Origin: JANXSS01 sp040385645
GTDB taxonomy: Bacteria > Pseudomonadota > Gammaproteobacteria > Burkholderiales > Burkholderiaceae_D
Reading direction: 5' to 3'
Assembly (NCBI GenBank): GCA_040385645.1
Contig: JAZKGZ010000015.1
Coordinates: forward strand, 62,001 to 126,000
Length of the DNA stretch: 64,000 nt
Below are positions 9,128 to 17,295 of this stretch, piece by piece. The position numbers were made by a program, and so were the translations under genes. Under the pieces are notes generated by a model. That model saw only the letters and a list, made by a program, of their open reading frames with translations, ran no database searches and was not told where the DNA came from. Positions within the stretch are counted from its first letter, which is position 1. Every line of letters starts with the position of its first letter.

Positions 9128-11416
9128 ATGAGCTGGTCCATCGCGTTTCCCAAGCCGCATTCTGGAATGCGCATCATCGGTCCTATCCGCCTTCGGGTTC
9201 TTGCCCATGCCGCCACGCATGGCGTCGTCATTGCAGTCGGCCTGGCCGATGTGTCGGTGGCTCTGGCTCAGACACCCGTAGCTGCGCCCAGGGTGGAAGA
9301 TCCGAACGCTCCGGCCAATCTGGAAGCCGGGCAGATGAGCGGACGCCCAGATCGGGAAATCGTCATGGAGCGCGATGTCGAGATTACACGCGGTGCAACC
9401 GTGCTGCAGGCCGACCGCGCCACCTACAATGTGGTGGACGACGAGGTCGAGGCCAGCGGCAACATCCGCATGAAGCGTTTCGGCGACCGTTATACCGGCG
9501 AAAATCTGCGCATGAAAATGGATTCCGGCCAGGGTTATATTTCGAAGCCGACCTATTTTCTGGAATTGAATCGCGCTCAGGGCAACGCCGCTCGCATCGA
9601 CTTCGAATCGCAGGATCAGGCAACGGTTACAGAGGGCACCTACAGCACCTGCGAAGGCCCCGATCCGGATTGGTATCTGAAAGCCGATACCCTCGACCTG
9701 GATGTCAATAGAGATGTCGGTACGGCCCGCAAGACCGTGGTGTATTTCAAAGGCGTACCGATTCTGGGCGCACCGGCAATGACTTTTCCCTTGTCGTCGG
9801 CGCGCAAAAGCGGCTGGCTGCCGCCGACGATCGGTACCTCCAGCACCGGTGGTTTTGAAGTGGTGACGCCGTATTATTTCAACATTGCACCGAATCGCGA
9901 TCTCACGCTCTACCCAAAGCTTATTACCAAGCGTGGCTTGCAACTCGGTGCAGATGCTCGCTATATGGGCGAGACCTATCGCGGCGAAACACGTCTCGAA
10001 GGCTTGGCAAACGATCGGCAGACTGGCACCACCCGTTATGCCTACGCTTCCACGCATTTTCAATCGATCACGCCGGCGTTGTCTTTTTCGTGGGATATCA
10101 ACGGTGCATCCGACGACGATTATCCGAGCGATTTTTCCCGCACCATCACCAACAGCGCTCAGCGCCTGCTGTTACGCAATCTCGGCATGAATTACGTCGG
10201 GTCGTTCTGGAGCGCGGGTGTGCGCGCCTCGAAATACCAGGTACTGCAAGATCTGGCAGCACCCATCGCACGGCCTTACGACCGGGTGCCACAATTCACG
10301 TTTGCCGCAGCCCGCCAGGATGTCAAAGGTTTCGACATGAGCCTCGATGCCGAGGCGACACGTTTCTATCATCCCGATTTGCAGCGCGGTGAGCGGGCGG
10401 TGGTGAATCCACGTATTAGTTACCCGATCATCACCCCGGGTTATTTCTTTACACCGAAAATATCGTTTCATGCAACGCGCTATCGTCTGACCGGGGAAAA
10501 CACCGGCATTGCCAATCCGCTTGGCGGGCCCGGCAGCACCATCGGCTCTACCAATGGCAACGGCAACCTGACACGCTCCTTGCCAACTTTCTCGCTCGAC
10601 AGCGGCTTGATCTTCGAGCGTGAAACTCGTCTGTTCAACAATGCCATGACGCAAACGCTGGAGCCGCGGCTGTTTTACGTCCACACACCGTATCGGGATC
10701 AAAGCCGCTTCCCGAATTTCGATACTGCCGAGGCCGATCTGAGCTTTGCCCAGCTGTTTGCAGAAAACCGTTTTGTCGGCAACGATCGCATTAGTGATGC
10801 CAACCAAATCACGGCGGCAATTACCTCGCGCTATATCGAAAACTCCGGAGCCGAGCGACTGCGCGTCTCATTCGGCCAGCGTTTCTATCTTTCCGCACCC
10901 AGGGTAACGATCAACCCGGTCGTAGATCCCAGTCGTTCCGACTTACTGGCCTCGATTTCCGCAAAGCTGACCCAAGCACTGGCCGTCGACGCCAATCTGC
11001 AATACAGTGAAAGTACCGGTCAGGTGATTCGTGCCAATTACGGTACGAGATGGCAACCGGCGCCGAAGAAAGTGTTGAATCTCCTGTATCGGCGCGACGC
11101 ACCCAACAAACTCGAACAGGCGGAGTTTTCTACCCAGTGGCCCCTTGCGCAACGCTGGTATGGCGTGGCACGCGTGAACTACTCGCTGCCGGACCGTAAG
11201 GTTGCCGAAGGGCTGGCGGGGCTTGAATATAAGGCGGATTGTTGGGTGGCGAGGGTCGTAGCCCAGCGCACGCCGACGGCGACTAACGAACGTTCGTCGT
11301 CACTTTTCTTCCAGCTCGAACTGAACGGCCTTACCCGCCTGGGCTCTAATCCCATCGATGCACTACGAACCGGAATTCCCGGTTATCAAATCATTAACCA
11401 GCCGGACAGCCTTTAG
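9128..11416 (+). CDS. lptD: LPS-assembly outer-membrane protein LptD
   Basis: A protein of 762 residues from the ATG at 9128. The frame opens at 9026, but an earlier start would overlap amgK; an ATG at 9167 is also possible. A signal peptide ends near ALAQTP. An OstA-like jellyroll domain follows (GATVLQADRATYNVVDDEVEASGNIRM), then the beta-barrel LptD domain from about residue 270 to the end. Cysteines at YSTCEG and KADCWV are candidates for the interdomain disulfide typical of the family. LptD with LptE inserts LPS into the outer leaflet. It precedes surA, whose product assists outer-membrane protein folding. Confidence 0.95.
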   Translation: MSWSIAFPKPHSGMRIIGPIRLRVLAHAATHGVVIAVGLADVSVALAQTPVAAPRVEDPNAPANLEAGQMSGRPDREIVMERDVEITRGATVLQADRATYNVVDDEVEASGNIRMKRFGDRYTGENLRMKMDSGQGYISKPTYFLELNRAQGNAARIDFESQDQATVTEGTYSTCEGPDPDWYLKADTLDLDVNRDVGTARKTVVYFKGVPILGAPAMTFPLSSARKSGWLPPTIGTSSTGGFEVVTPYYFNIAPNRDLTLYPKLITKRGLQLGADARYMGETYRGETRLEGLANDRQTGTTRYAYASTHFQSITPALSFSWDINGASDDDYPSDFSRTITNSAQRLLLRNLGMNYVGSFWSAGVRASKYQVLQDLAAPIARPYDRVPQFTFAAARQDVKGFDMSLDAEATRFYHPDLQRGERAVVNPRISYPIITPGYFFTPKISFHATRYRLTGENTGIANPLGGPGSTIGSTNGNGNLTRSLPTFSLDSGLIFERETRLFNNAMTQTLEPRLFYVHTPYRDQSRFPNFDTAEADLSFAQLFAENRFVGNDRISDANQITAAITSRYIENSGAERLRVSFGQRFYLSAPRVTINPVVDPSRSDLLASISAKLTQALAVDANLQYSESTGQVIRANYGTRWQPAPKKVLNLLYRRDAPNKLEQAEFSTQWPLAQRWYGVARVNYSLPDRKVAEGLAGLEYKADCWVARVVAQRTPTATNERSSSLFFQLELNGLTRLGSNPIDALRTGIPGYQIINQPDSL

Positions 11417-11452
11417 CAACGGCGGGGGCTGCAGTATTTTGGAGTATTTGCG

Positions 11453-12961
11453 ATGAATGCCTATGTTACTGAAGTTACTAAATCTGCCCACCTTTGGAAT
11501 GTTACCAATCCAAAGTTGAAATTCTCGGCCTTGAAACAAGCAGTTTCCACGACACTGATTTGTGTTGCGGGTTTCATAGCACTACCGGCTTGTGCACAAT
11601 TCAAGATCGATGCCGGGCCGATTCGGCAAAATGTTCCGGCCCAAGCACCTTTGTCGATGCCGGTCCCGGTGCAAGCAGTACCTGCCACCGCGCTTTCAAC
11701 AGAACCCGCGAAGCCCCGTAGCGTCGATGCCATTGCAGCGGTCGTCAATAACGAAGTCATCACCCGTAACGATCTGGCGCAGCGGGCAAAAATCGTCGAG
11801 CGTCGCATCGCGGCGCAGAACGTCGCCATGCCGCCTCGTGAGCAGTTGGAAAAACAACTGCTTGAACGAATGATTTCCGACCGGGCGCAGTTGCAGCTGG
11901 CAAACGACCTCGGCATTCGTATCGACGATACGCTGCTCGATCGGGCCGTGGCAAAAATTGCCGAGCAAAACAAACTCTCGCTTGCCCAGTTTCGCACCGA
12001 GATCGAGCGCGATGGAACGCCTTTCGCCTTGTTTCGTGAAGATATTCGCCAGGAAATTACTTTGCAACGGCTGCGGGAACGCGAGGTCGATGCAAAAATC
12101 CAGATCACCGAAGCCGAAGTGGATGCTTACCTAAGCAGCCCGACCGGTGCAAAGGCGGTGCAGGAAATCAACTTAGCGCAAATTATGGTGCGCATCCCGG
12201 AAAATGCCTCTGCGGAGCAGATTGCCGAACGCCGTGCGCGTGCCGAGGATGTCATGCGGCAGCTTAGAACCGGCGCAGATTTCGGTAAGACGGCGGTGAG
12301 TTTCTCGGACGCTGGCGATGCCCTCGAGGGTGGCGATCTCGGCTGGCGCAACGCCGACCGTTTGCCGCAAATGTTTGTCGAAGCGACGGCGGAGTTGAAG
12401 CAAGGCGAGCTTTCCAAAGTGGTGAAGAGCGCCAATGGATTTCACATTTTGAAAGTTGTCGGGCGGCGGGATGTGGCTGCCGGTGAAGCAGCCGGTGCAG
12501 CGGCAGCGACGGTACAACAGACGCGCGCACGCCATATTTTGGTAAAAGTCAATCAAGTGGTTTCGGTTGCCGATGCGCGACGTAAATTGTCGGAAGTCAA
12601 GGAACGGCTGGACAACAAGGCGGCAAAGTTCGAAGACTTGGCGAAACTGTACTCCAACGATCTTTCCGCATCAAAGGGTGGCGATCTTGGTTGGGTATAT
12701 CCGGGCGATACCGTGCCGGAGTTCGAGCGAGCGATGGATGCTCTGAAACCGGGCGAAGTCAGTGCCCCGATCGAATCGCCATTCGGCGTGCACTTGATAC
12801 AAGTATTGGAACGTAAATCCGACGACGTTTCGAAAGAGCGCCAGCGCTTGGTCGCCCGGCAGGCGGTGCGGGAGCGCAAGCTCGATGAAGCGACCCAGGA
12901 TTGGGCGCGCCAGGTTCGAGACCGCGCCTATGTCGAAGTCCGCGCCGATGATAGATCTTGA
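11453..12961 (+). CDS. surA: Periplasmic chaperone / peptidyl-prolyl isomerase SurA
   Basis: A protein of 502 residues with a signal peptide (hydrophobic stretch ending ALPACAQ near residue 48), a SurA N-terminal domain (AAVVNNEVITRNDL), and two parvulin-type rotamase domains starting near residues 239 (INLAQIMVRIP) and 358 (ARHILVKVNQ). It folds outer-membrane proteins, including LptD encoded just upstream. A ribosome site GGAG lies 8 bases before the ATG. The 3' end overlaps the pdxA start. It is somewhat longer than E. coli SurA because of the long N-terminal region before the signal helix. Confidence 0.95.
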   Translation: MNAYVTEVTKSAHLWNVTNPKLKFSALKQAVSTTLICVAGFIALPACAQFKIDAGPIRQNVPAQAPLSMPVPVQAVPATALSTEPAKPRSVDAIAAVVNNEVITRNDLAQRAKIVERRIAAQNVAMPPREQLEKQLLERMISDRAQLQLANDLGIRIDDTLLDRAVAKIAEQNKLSLAQFRTEIERDGTPFALFREDIRQEITLQRLREREVDAKIQITEAEVDAYLSSPTGAKAVQEINLAQIMVRIPENASAEQIAERRARAEDVMRQLRTGADFGKTAVSFSDAGDALEGGDLGWRNADRLPQMFVEATAELKQGELSKVVKSANGFHILKVVGRRDVAAGEAAGAAAATVQQTRARHILVKVNQVVSVADARRKLSEVKERLDNKAAKFEDLAKLYSNDLSASKGGDLGWVYPGDTVPEFERAMDALKPGEVSAPIESPFGVHLIQVLERKSDDVSKERQRLVARQAVRERKLDEATQDWARQVRDRAYVEVRADDRS

Positions 12962-14072
12962 GGCATCGACGTTAGGAAACATCAGGCGTGTTATCGCACT
13001 GAGTTGCGGTGAGCCTGCGGGTATCGGCCCGGAGATCGCTATTCGTACGGCTTGGCAATTGCGATCGCACATCAATTGCGTGCTGATCGGTGATGCCGCT
13101 TTTCTAGCGATGACCGCTGCAGCGATCGACCCGGCAATTCGTCTGGTTGCCGTGTCGATCGAAGCGGTACGCAATGACGGCCTACCAATTTTTAACGATG
13201 GTCGCGTAGTGGTGGTGGATTGTCCGATGCGCGTGCATGTGGTGCCGGGCACCCTCGATGTCGGCAACGCGCGCTATGTGCTGGCGTGTCTGGATATTGC
13301 TATCGAATCCGCGACACAGGGCTGGAGCGAAGCGATCGTCACTGCGCCGCTGCAAAAAAGCATCATCAACGCCGCCGGTATCGCTTTCACCGGCCACACG
13401 GAGTATCTGGCGGACAAGACTGGCACGCCGAGAGTGGTGATGATGCTGGCCGCCGGTGATTTACGCGTCGCCCTGGCGACCACGCACTTGCCATTGAAAG
13501 ACGTTGCCGCTTCCCTGACTTGCGGACGGCTTACCGAGATTTTGCGCATTATCGACCACGATCTTCGTGTGAAATTCGGTATTTCGAAACCGCGCATTCT
13601 GGTAACCGGGCTTAATCCCCATGCTGGGGAGGGTGGTTATCTCGGCAGCGAAGAAATCGAAGTGATCGCCCCGGTCATCGAAGCGCAAAGTCAGCTAGGA
13701 ATTGATGTGCGCGGCCCGTATCCGGCAGATACGCTGTTTCAGCCAAAATATTTGCGCGAAGCAGATTGTGTCCTGGCGATGTATCACGATCAAGGCTTGC
13801 CTGTGCTGAAATTCGCCAGCTTCGGCCGCGGTGTCAATATCACGTTGGGGTTGCCGATCATCCGCACTTCAGTCGATCATGGCACGGCACTTGACCTCGC
13901 TGCTGCCGGCTTGGGCAAGGCCGATGATGGCAGCATGATGGAAGCGGTCAAGCTGGCAGCGCAGATGGCGCAAGCCGCCGATGCAGTGCGAAACGATTTG
14001 TCGTTGCCTGAGTCAGCATATGAGCCAGCCTCCGAATCACCTTCGGCTTCGGCTCGGACTCTGGCCCGATGA
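12948..14072 (+). CDS. pdxA: 4-hydroxythreonine-4-phosphate dehydrogenase
   Basis: A protein of 374 residues acting in pyridoxal 5'-phosphate synthesis. The start at 12948 is chosen because it gives a short N-terminus before the conserved ALSCGEPAGIGPEI; upstream starts would run far into surA. Family motifs FTGHTEYLAD, NPHAGEGG and AMYHDQGLPVLKF, which hold metal-binding histidines, are intact. It overlaps surA by 14 bases and rsmA by 4, consistent with the conserved surA-pdxA-rsmA operon. The C-terminus carries a Ser/Ala-rich tail after the usual end. Confidence 0.95.
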   Translation: MIDLEASTLGNIRRVIALSCGEPAGIGPEIAIRTAWQLRSHINCVLIGDAAFLAMTAAAIDPAIRLVAVSIEAVRNDGLPIFNDGRVVVVDCPMRVHVVPGTLDVGNARYVLACLDIAIESATQGWSEAIVTAPLQKSIINAAGIAFTGHTEYLADKTGTPRVVMMLAAGDLRVALATTHLPLKDVAASLTCGRLTEILRIIDHDLRVKFGISKPRILVTGLNPHAGEGGYLGSEEIEVIAPVIEAQSQLGIDVRGPYPADTLFQPKYLREADCVLAMYHDQGLPVLKFASFGRGVNITLGLPIIRTSVDHGTALDLAAAGLGKADDGSMMEAVKLAAQMAQAADAVRNDLSLPESAYEPASESPSASARTLAR

Positions 14073-14893
14073 AGCACGTTGCCAGAAAAAGGTTTGGACA
14101 AAACTTCCTGACCGATCACACTGTTCTGCAAGATATCATGCAAGTAGTAGTGCCCCAGGCTGACGATGCCATGGTCGAAATCGGCCCTGGCCTGGGTGCC
14201 ATGACGCGCCTGCTGCTCAATTCCGTGCGTCAGCTTCACGTGGTCGAACTTGACCGAGATCTAGTTCAGCGGCTGCGGACAGGATTCGACCAATCCCGGT
14301 TGATCGTTCATTCCGCCGATGCTCTGCAGTTCGATTTTGGCGCATTGCCGGTGCCTGCCGGGCAAAAACTGCGTATCGTCGGCAACCTGCCGTACAACAT
14401 CTCCAGCCCGTTGTTGTTTCACTTGGCCGCCTTCGCACCGCTGGTGCAAGACCAGTATTTTATGCTGCAAAAAGAAGTGGTCGAGCGAATGGTTGCGCCA
14501 CCTGGCAGCAAGACCTATGGCCGGCTATCGGTCATGCTGCAGTGGCGCTACACCATGCAGATGCAATTCATCGTGCCACCGACGGCCTTCGACCCACCGC
14601 CGCGCGTCGAGTCGGCTATCGTGCGCATGGTACCGATCGCCGAGCCACTGGCTTGCAACCGGGTTGCTCTGGAGCAGGTCGTGTTGAAAGCGTTTTCACA
14701 ACGACGCAAAGTCATTCGAAACTGTTTGGCGGGGTTGTTTGTCGAAGCAGACTTGCACGCTGTCGGCATCGATCCGCAATTGCGGCCGGAAGCGATTGGC
14801 CTTGCGGAATTCGTGGCGCTTGCCAACCGCTTGCCGGCATCGGTTCTTGAAACGATGTTGCAAGCGAAATCAGAACGAGAATCCACTACTTAG
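14069..14893 (+). CDS. rsmA: 16S rRNA (adenine1518-N6/adenine1519-N6)-dimethyltransferase
   Basis: RsmA/KsgA of 274 residues. It dimethylates two adjacent adenines in the 3' hairpin of 16S rRNA. The family start FGQNFLTD, the SAM-binding motif VEIGPGLGAMTRLLL and the catalytic NLPYNISSPLLFHL are all intact. Its start overlaps the pdxA stop by 4 bases. Confidence 0.97.
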   Translation: MKHVARKRFGQNFLTDHTVLQDIMQVVVPQADDAMVEIGPGLGAMTRLLLNSVRQLHVVELDRDLVQRLRTGFDQSRLIVHSADALQFDFGALPVPAGQKLRIVGNLPYNISSPLLFHLAAFAPLVQDQYFMLQKEVVERMVAPPGSKTYGRLSVMLQWRYTMQMQFIVPPTAFDPPPRVESAIVRMVPIAEPLACNRVALEQVVLKAFSQRRKVIRNCLAGLFVEADLHAVGIDPQLRPEAIGLAEFVALANRLPASVLETMLQAKSERESTT

Positions 14894-14901
14894 GAAACAC
14901 C

Positions 14902-15297
14902 ATGCGCATACTGCACACCATGATTCGCGTCGGCAATCTGCAGCGGTCAATCGATTTTTATACCAACGTGCTCGGCATGAGCTTGTTGCGTACTTCGGAA
15001 AATACCGAATACAAATACACTCTTGCGTTCGTCGGCTATGGAAAAAATCCAGACCACGCCGAACTGGAACTGACCTATAACCATGGTGTAGACAGTTACG
15101 AGCAGGGCACCGCCTATGGTCACCTGGCGATTGCCGTACCCGATGCTGCCGAAGCGTGCGAGCGTGTACGGTCGAAAGGTGGCAACGTTACGCGCGAGGC
15201 TGGGCCCGTGAAGGGCGGCAGTACAGTGATTGCTTTTGTGACGGATCCAGATGGCTATAAGATTGAGCTGATCGAACGTCGAGAAAAAACTGTTTGA
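14902..15297 (+). CDS. gloA: Lactoylglutathione lyase (glyoxalase I)
   Basis: A protein of 131 residues in the VOC superfamily that detoxifies methylglyoxal as its glutathione hemithioacetal. Metal ligands are His5 (RILHTMIRVGN), Glu in AELELTYN, His in YGHLAIAV and Glu in YKIELIE. It ends ERREKTV, slightly longer than the second, truncated copy at 17131-17286, which stops right after ERR. This, with hipBA sitting immediately downstream, suggests that the 3' end was touched by the insertion of accessory DNA. The convergent gap to hipA is only 14 bases and contains an AT-rich hairpin (15286-15292 with 15307-15313) that may serve as a weak terminator. Confidence 0.95.
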   Translation: MRILHTMIRVGNLQRSIDFYTNVLGMSLLRTSENTEYKYTLAFVGYGKNPDHAELELTYNHGVDSYEQGTAYGHLAIAVPDAAEACERVRSKGGNVTREAGPVKGGSTVIAFVTDPDGYKIELIERREKTV

Positions 15298-15311
15298 TTT
15301 TTTTGTCAGTT

Positions 15312-16559
15312 TTATGGTGCTTTGGTCACAAAAAGATCGTCTATTTCTTCAATGTCTGCGGCGCTGATTTTCAAGGCTTTCGCGCGGGCTTTCCAGGCTA
15401 CTACGACATTTAACGTTTTTTGTACCAGCGAACGTGCTTCTTGTTCATCTAGCCGGTAATACATTGCTGTTTCAAGCAACGTTTCCAAGGAAGGCTCGTG
15501 GTTGTTCTCATCGATCCCAAGCACATGTTCTACTTTTTTCAACGAAATGTTCATGTCGTAAGCCATTGAAAGGCGCCAGCCGGCTAATGTGCGAATGAAT
15601 CCATGATTGCGTAAGTGGTCGTCTCGGTTTGCGACCGCAATATTAAATGCCACGCGTGTGAATAACTGACGTAGATCGTCATCGATGTGCATCGGACTAC
15701 CCTGCGAGGATAGGAACTGTGCCAAATCCAGATAGCTTGCAGGCTCTTGATCGGTTTTGTTCAGTAAGGTCATGGCCGAGGTAAAAAACCGCCGTGTCCC
15801 GTCGACTCTGTCAAAACGCTTGACCATGAATGTATGGTGAGTGCTGCCTACGCGCGCCACCCGTGACTGCGGCACGTCGATACCGCAGTCGCCTGCCATG
15901 TCATGTACTAGTTTTTCCAGGAGTGCGACATCTCTATCGTCGTCGGCGGCAGGAAATTTTGCTATCCACAGATTGTTCCCTTCGGACAAATTCGCCTTTG
16001 GACGTGCGCCACCCAAAGAAGCGCCAGGTGCTACCAAGTCTTTCAGCCATTGACGCAGCTTTGTCAAATCGTCGAATTTCTTTCGTGATAATTCCAAAGC
16101 GACATGCTGTAGTTCAGCCAGACTGGCAATAGGTGGCGCTGCCAAAAGCTCATTGGCAAGAAAAGTCGTGTCGTCTTGAGAGCTGAATCGTAATGCTCCC
16201 ATACGCGTTTGATCTTGTACGCCACATAAGAACTCCCATGCACCTAACATGACTTTGGTTCGGCCAGCATCTTTGGCTGCCAGTGTTTCTCGACGTTGCA
16301 TTAAACCTTGTCCCCAACGATCTGGGCAAGAATCCAGAAACACGCCGAAATTGGAATCGACAGGATAAAAATTACCTGAATCGAGGGTTAATGCAGGATC
16401 GAGTTGAAAAGCGGCTGGGTTTTTCAGCCACGCTTCGGCATAAACAAAGCGCACACCGTCATTGCTGATTTTATGCAACACCCCAATGTGCTGCAATGGC
16501 CCGAATGCGGGGTCGTCAAGCCAAACTTTTAGGCTGGGTTGAATTTTTTTCATCGCCAT
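15312..16559 (-). CDS. hipA: HipA-type serine/threonine kinase toxin
   Basis: A protein of 415 residues with the HipA fold. A P-loop-like GASLGGARPKANL lies near residue 175, followed by LWIAKFPA. The catalytic loop NRDDHLRNHGF lies near residue 306, and the metal-binding segment AYDMNIS follows. The E. coli HipA loop has a similar Asp...Asn pair. HipA kinases inactivate targets such as glutamyl-tRNA synthetase and cause growth arrest. The gene overlaps hipB by 44 bases, with the antitoxin first, as usual for hipBA. It lies in an accessory insert between gloA and ygjP. The substrate is unknown. Confidence 0.85.
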   Translation of the reverse strand: MAMKKIQPSLKVWLDDPAFGPLQHIGVLHKISNDGVRFVYAEAWLKNPAAFQLDPALTLDSGNFYPVDSNFGVFLDSCPDRWGQGLMQRRETLAAKDAGRTKVMLGAWEFLCGVQDQTRMGALRFSSQDDTTFLANELLAAPPIASLAELQHVALELSRKKFDDLTKLRQWLKDLVAPGASLGGARPKANLSEGNNLWIAKFPAADDDRDVALLEKLVHDMAGDCGIDVPQSRVARVGSTHHTFMVKRFDRVDGTRRFFTSAMTLLNKTDQEPASYLDLAQFLSSQGSPMHIDDDLRQLFTRVAFNIAVANRDDHLRNHGFIRTLAGWRLSMAYDMNISLKKVEHVLGIDENNHEPSLETLLETAMYYRLDEQEARSLVQKTLNVVVAWKARAKALKISAADIEEIDDLFVTKAP

Positions 16560-16902
16560 TTGCCAGCGTTATTTTTTCCTGGGAATCGGAACGCTTAGAG
16601 GGTGCGCGCTTTCTTGGCGTTAGATCCGCATCTTGAAGACGGCGCCCAAGTACGTCGTCTTTGGCTACCACGGCCATGTCTTTATCTAAACCCAACACGA
16701 CTAATACCTGAAAATAATTGCCTATAGTTACCGATGGATTGCCGGCTTCGATTTTCGTCAGCGTATTACGGGCGATGCCAGCTCGAGCTGCCACGGTTTC
16801 TGCAGAAAAATGGCGGCGCAAACGGGCAGTTTTTAACCGCTGTCCGAGAGCTTGCAAATCTCGGATTGTTGTCGGGTACAACATTGTAGAGGAGCTCGGC
16901 AT
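16516..16902 (-). CDS. hipB: HipB-type antitoxin, Xre-family DNA-binding protein
   Basis: A protein of 128 residues with an N-terminal helix-turn-helix (LGQRLKTARLRRHFSAETVA ... ARNTLTKIEAGN) and a basic C-terminal tail. The ATG at 16902 is chosen over that at 16923 because a strong ribosome site (AAGGA) lies 6 bases upstream. It likely binds HipA and represses its own operon. A 9-12-9 inverted repeat sits 13 bases upstream of this start and is the obvious operator candidate. Confidence 0.82.
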   Translation of the reverse strand: MPSSSTMLYPTTIRDLQALGQRLKTARLRRHFSAETVAARAGIARNTLTKIEAGNPSVTIGNYFQVLVVLGLDKDMAVVAKDDVLGRRLQDADLTPRKRAPSKRSDSQEKITLANGDEKNSTQPKSLA

Positions 16903-16914
16903 AATGTTCCTTAT

Positions 16915-16944
16915 TTTAAACAATAATACCTATTTTTGTTTAAA
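16915..16944. promoter_or_regulatory. Inverted repeat, candidate HipB operator
   Basis: TTTAAACAA, 12 spacer bases, then TTGTTTAAA: a perfect 9-base inverted repeat 13 bases upstream of the chosen hipB start, in the AT-rich promoter region. Antitoxins of this family usually bind palindromes here. It differs from the E. coli hip operator (TATCC-N8-GGATA), so binding is inferred. Confidence 0.5.
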
Positions 16945-17020
16945 TTGCGTTGCATAAGTTAGTGATATTTTTGTCGATGGCTATTTCTAGGTATTTGTTA
17001 AATCCACAAGTTTATAAGTA

Positions 17021-17041
17021 ATGCAATGCGCAGCATTGCAT
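17021..17041. repeat. Perfect 9-base inverted repeat in the hipBA-gloA' gap
   Basis: ATGCAATGC, three bases, GCATTGCAT. It lies about 120 bases upstream of hipB and 90 bases before the gloA fragment. There is no T-run, so it does not look like a terminator. It could be a second operator or an end-sequence of the inserted DNA. Confidence 0.4.
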
Positions 17042-17130
17042 GCAAAAATTGGTTTATTTGCATAGAATAACGTGCATTATGTCCAGCGAGACATCGATCC
17101 GTTGCTAACAATCGTTTACCAGTCGACGCC

Positions 17131-17286
17131 ATTGTCATGCCTGATGCTGCCCAAGTGTGCGAGCGTGTACGGTCAAAAGGTGGCAACGTAACCCGCGAGG
17201 CTGGGCCAGTGAAGGGCGGCAGTACAGTGATTGCTTTTGTGACCGATCCGGATGGTTACAAGATCGAATTGATCGAGCGACGCTAA
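17131..17286 (+). pseudogene. Truncated second copy of the gloA 3' end
   Basis: From 17143 to the TAA at 17284-17286 this reads in frame as the last 47 codons of gloA (PDAAQVCERVRSKGGNVTRE ... KIELIERR). Against the intact gene (15142 onward) I count 16 differences in 141 bases, of which 14 are silent. The two copies therefore diverged while both were functional glyoxalase genes, not after a recent local duplication. The 5' two thirds, including the start and two metal ligands, are absent; homology fades before 17131. It lies between hipB and the LRR gene, so it marks an edge of the inserted DNA. Confidence 0.85.
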
Positions 17287-17295
17287 AACATCTGT

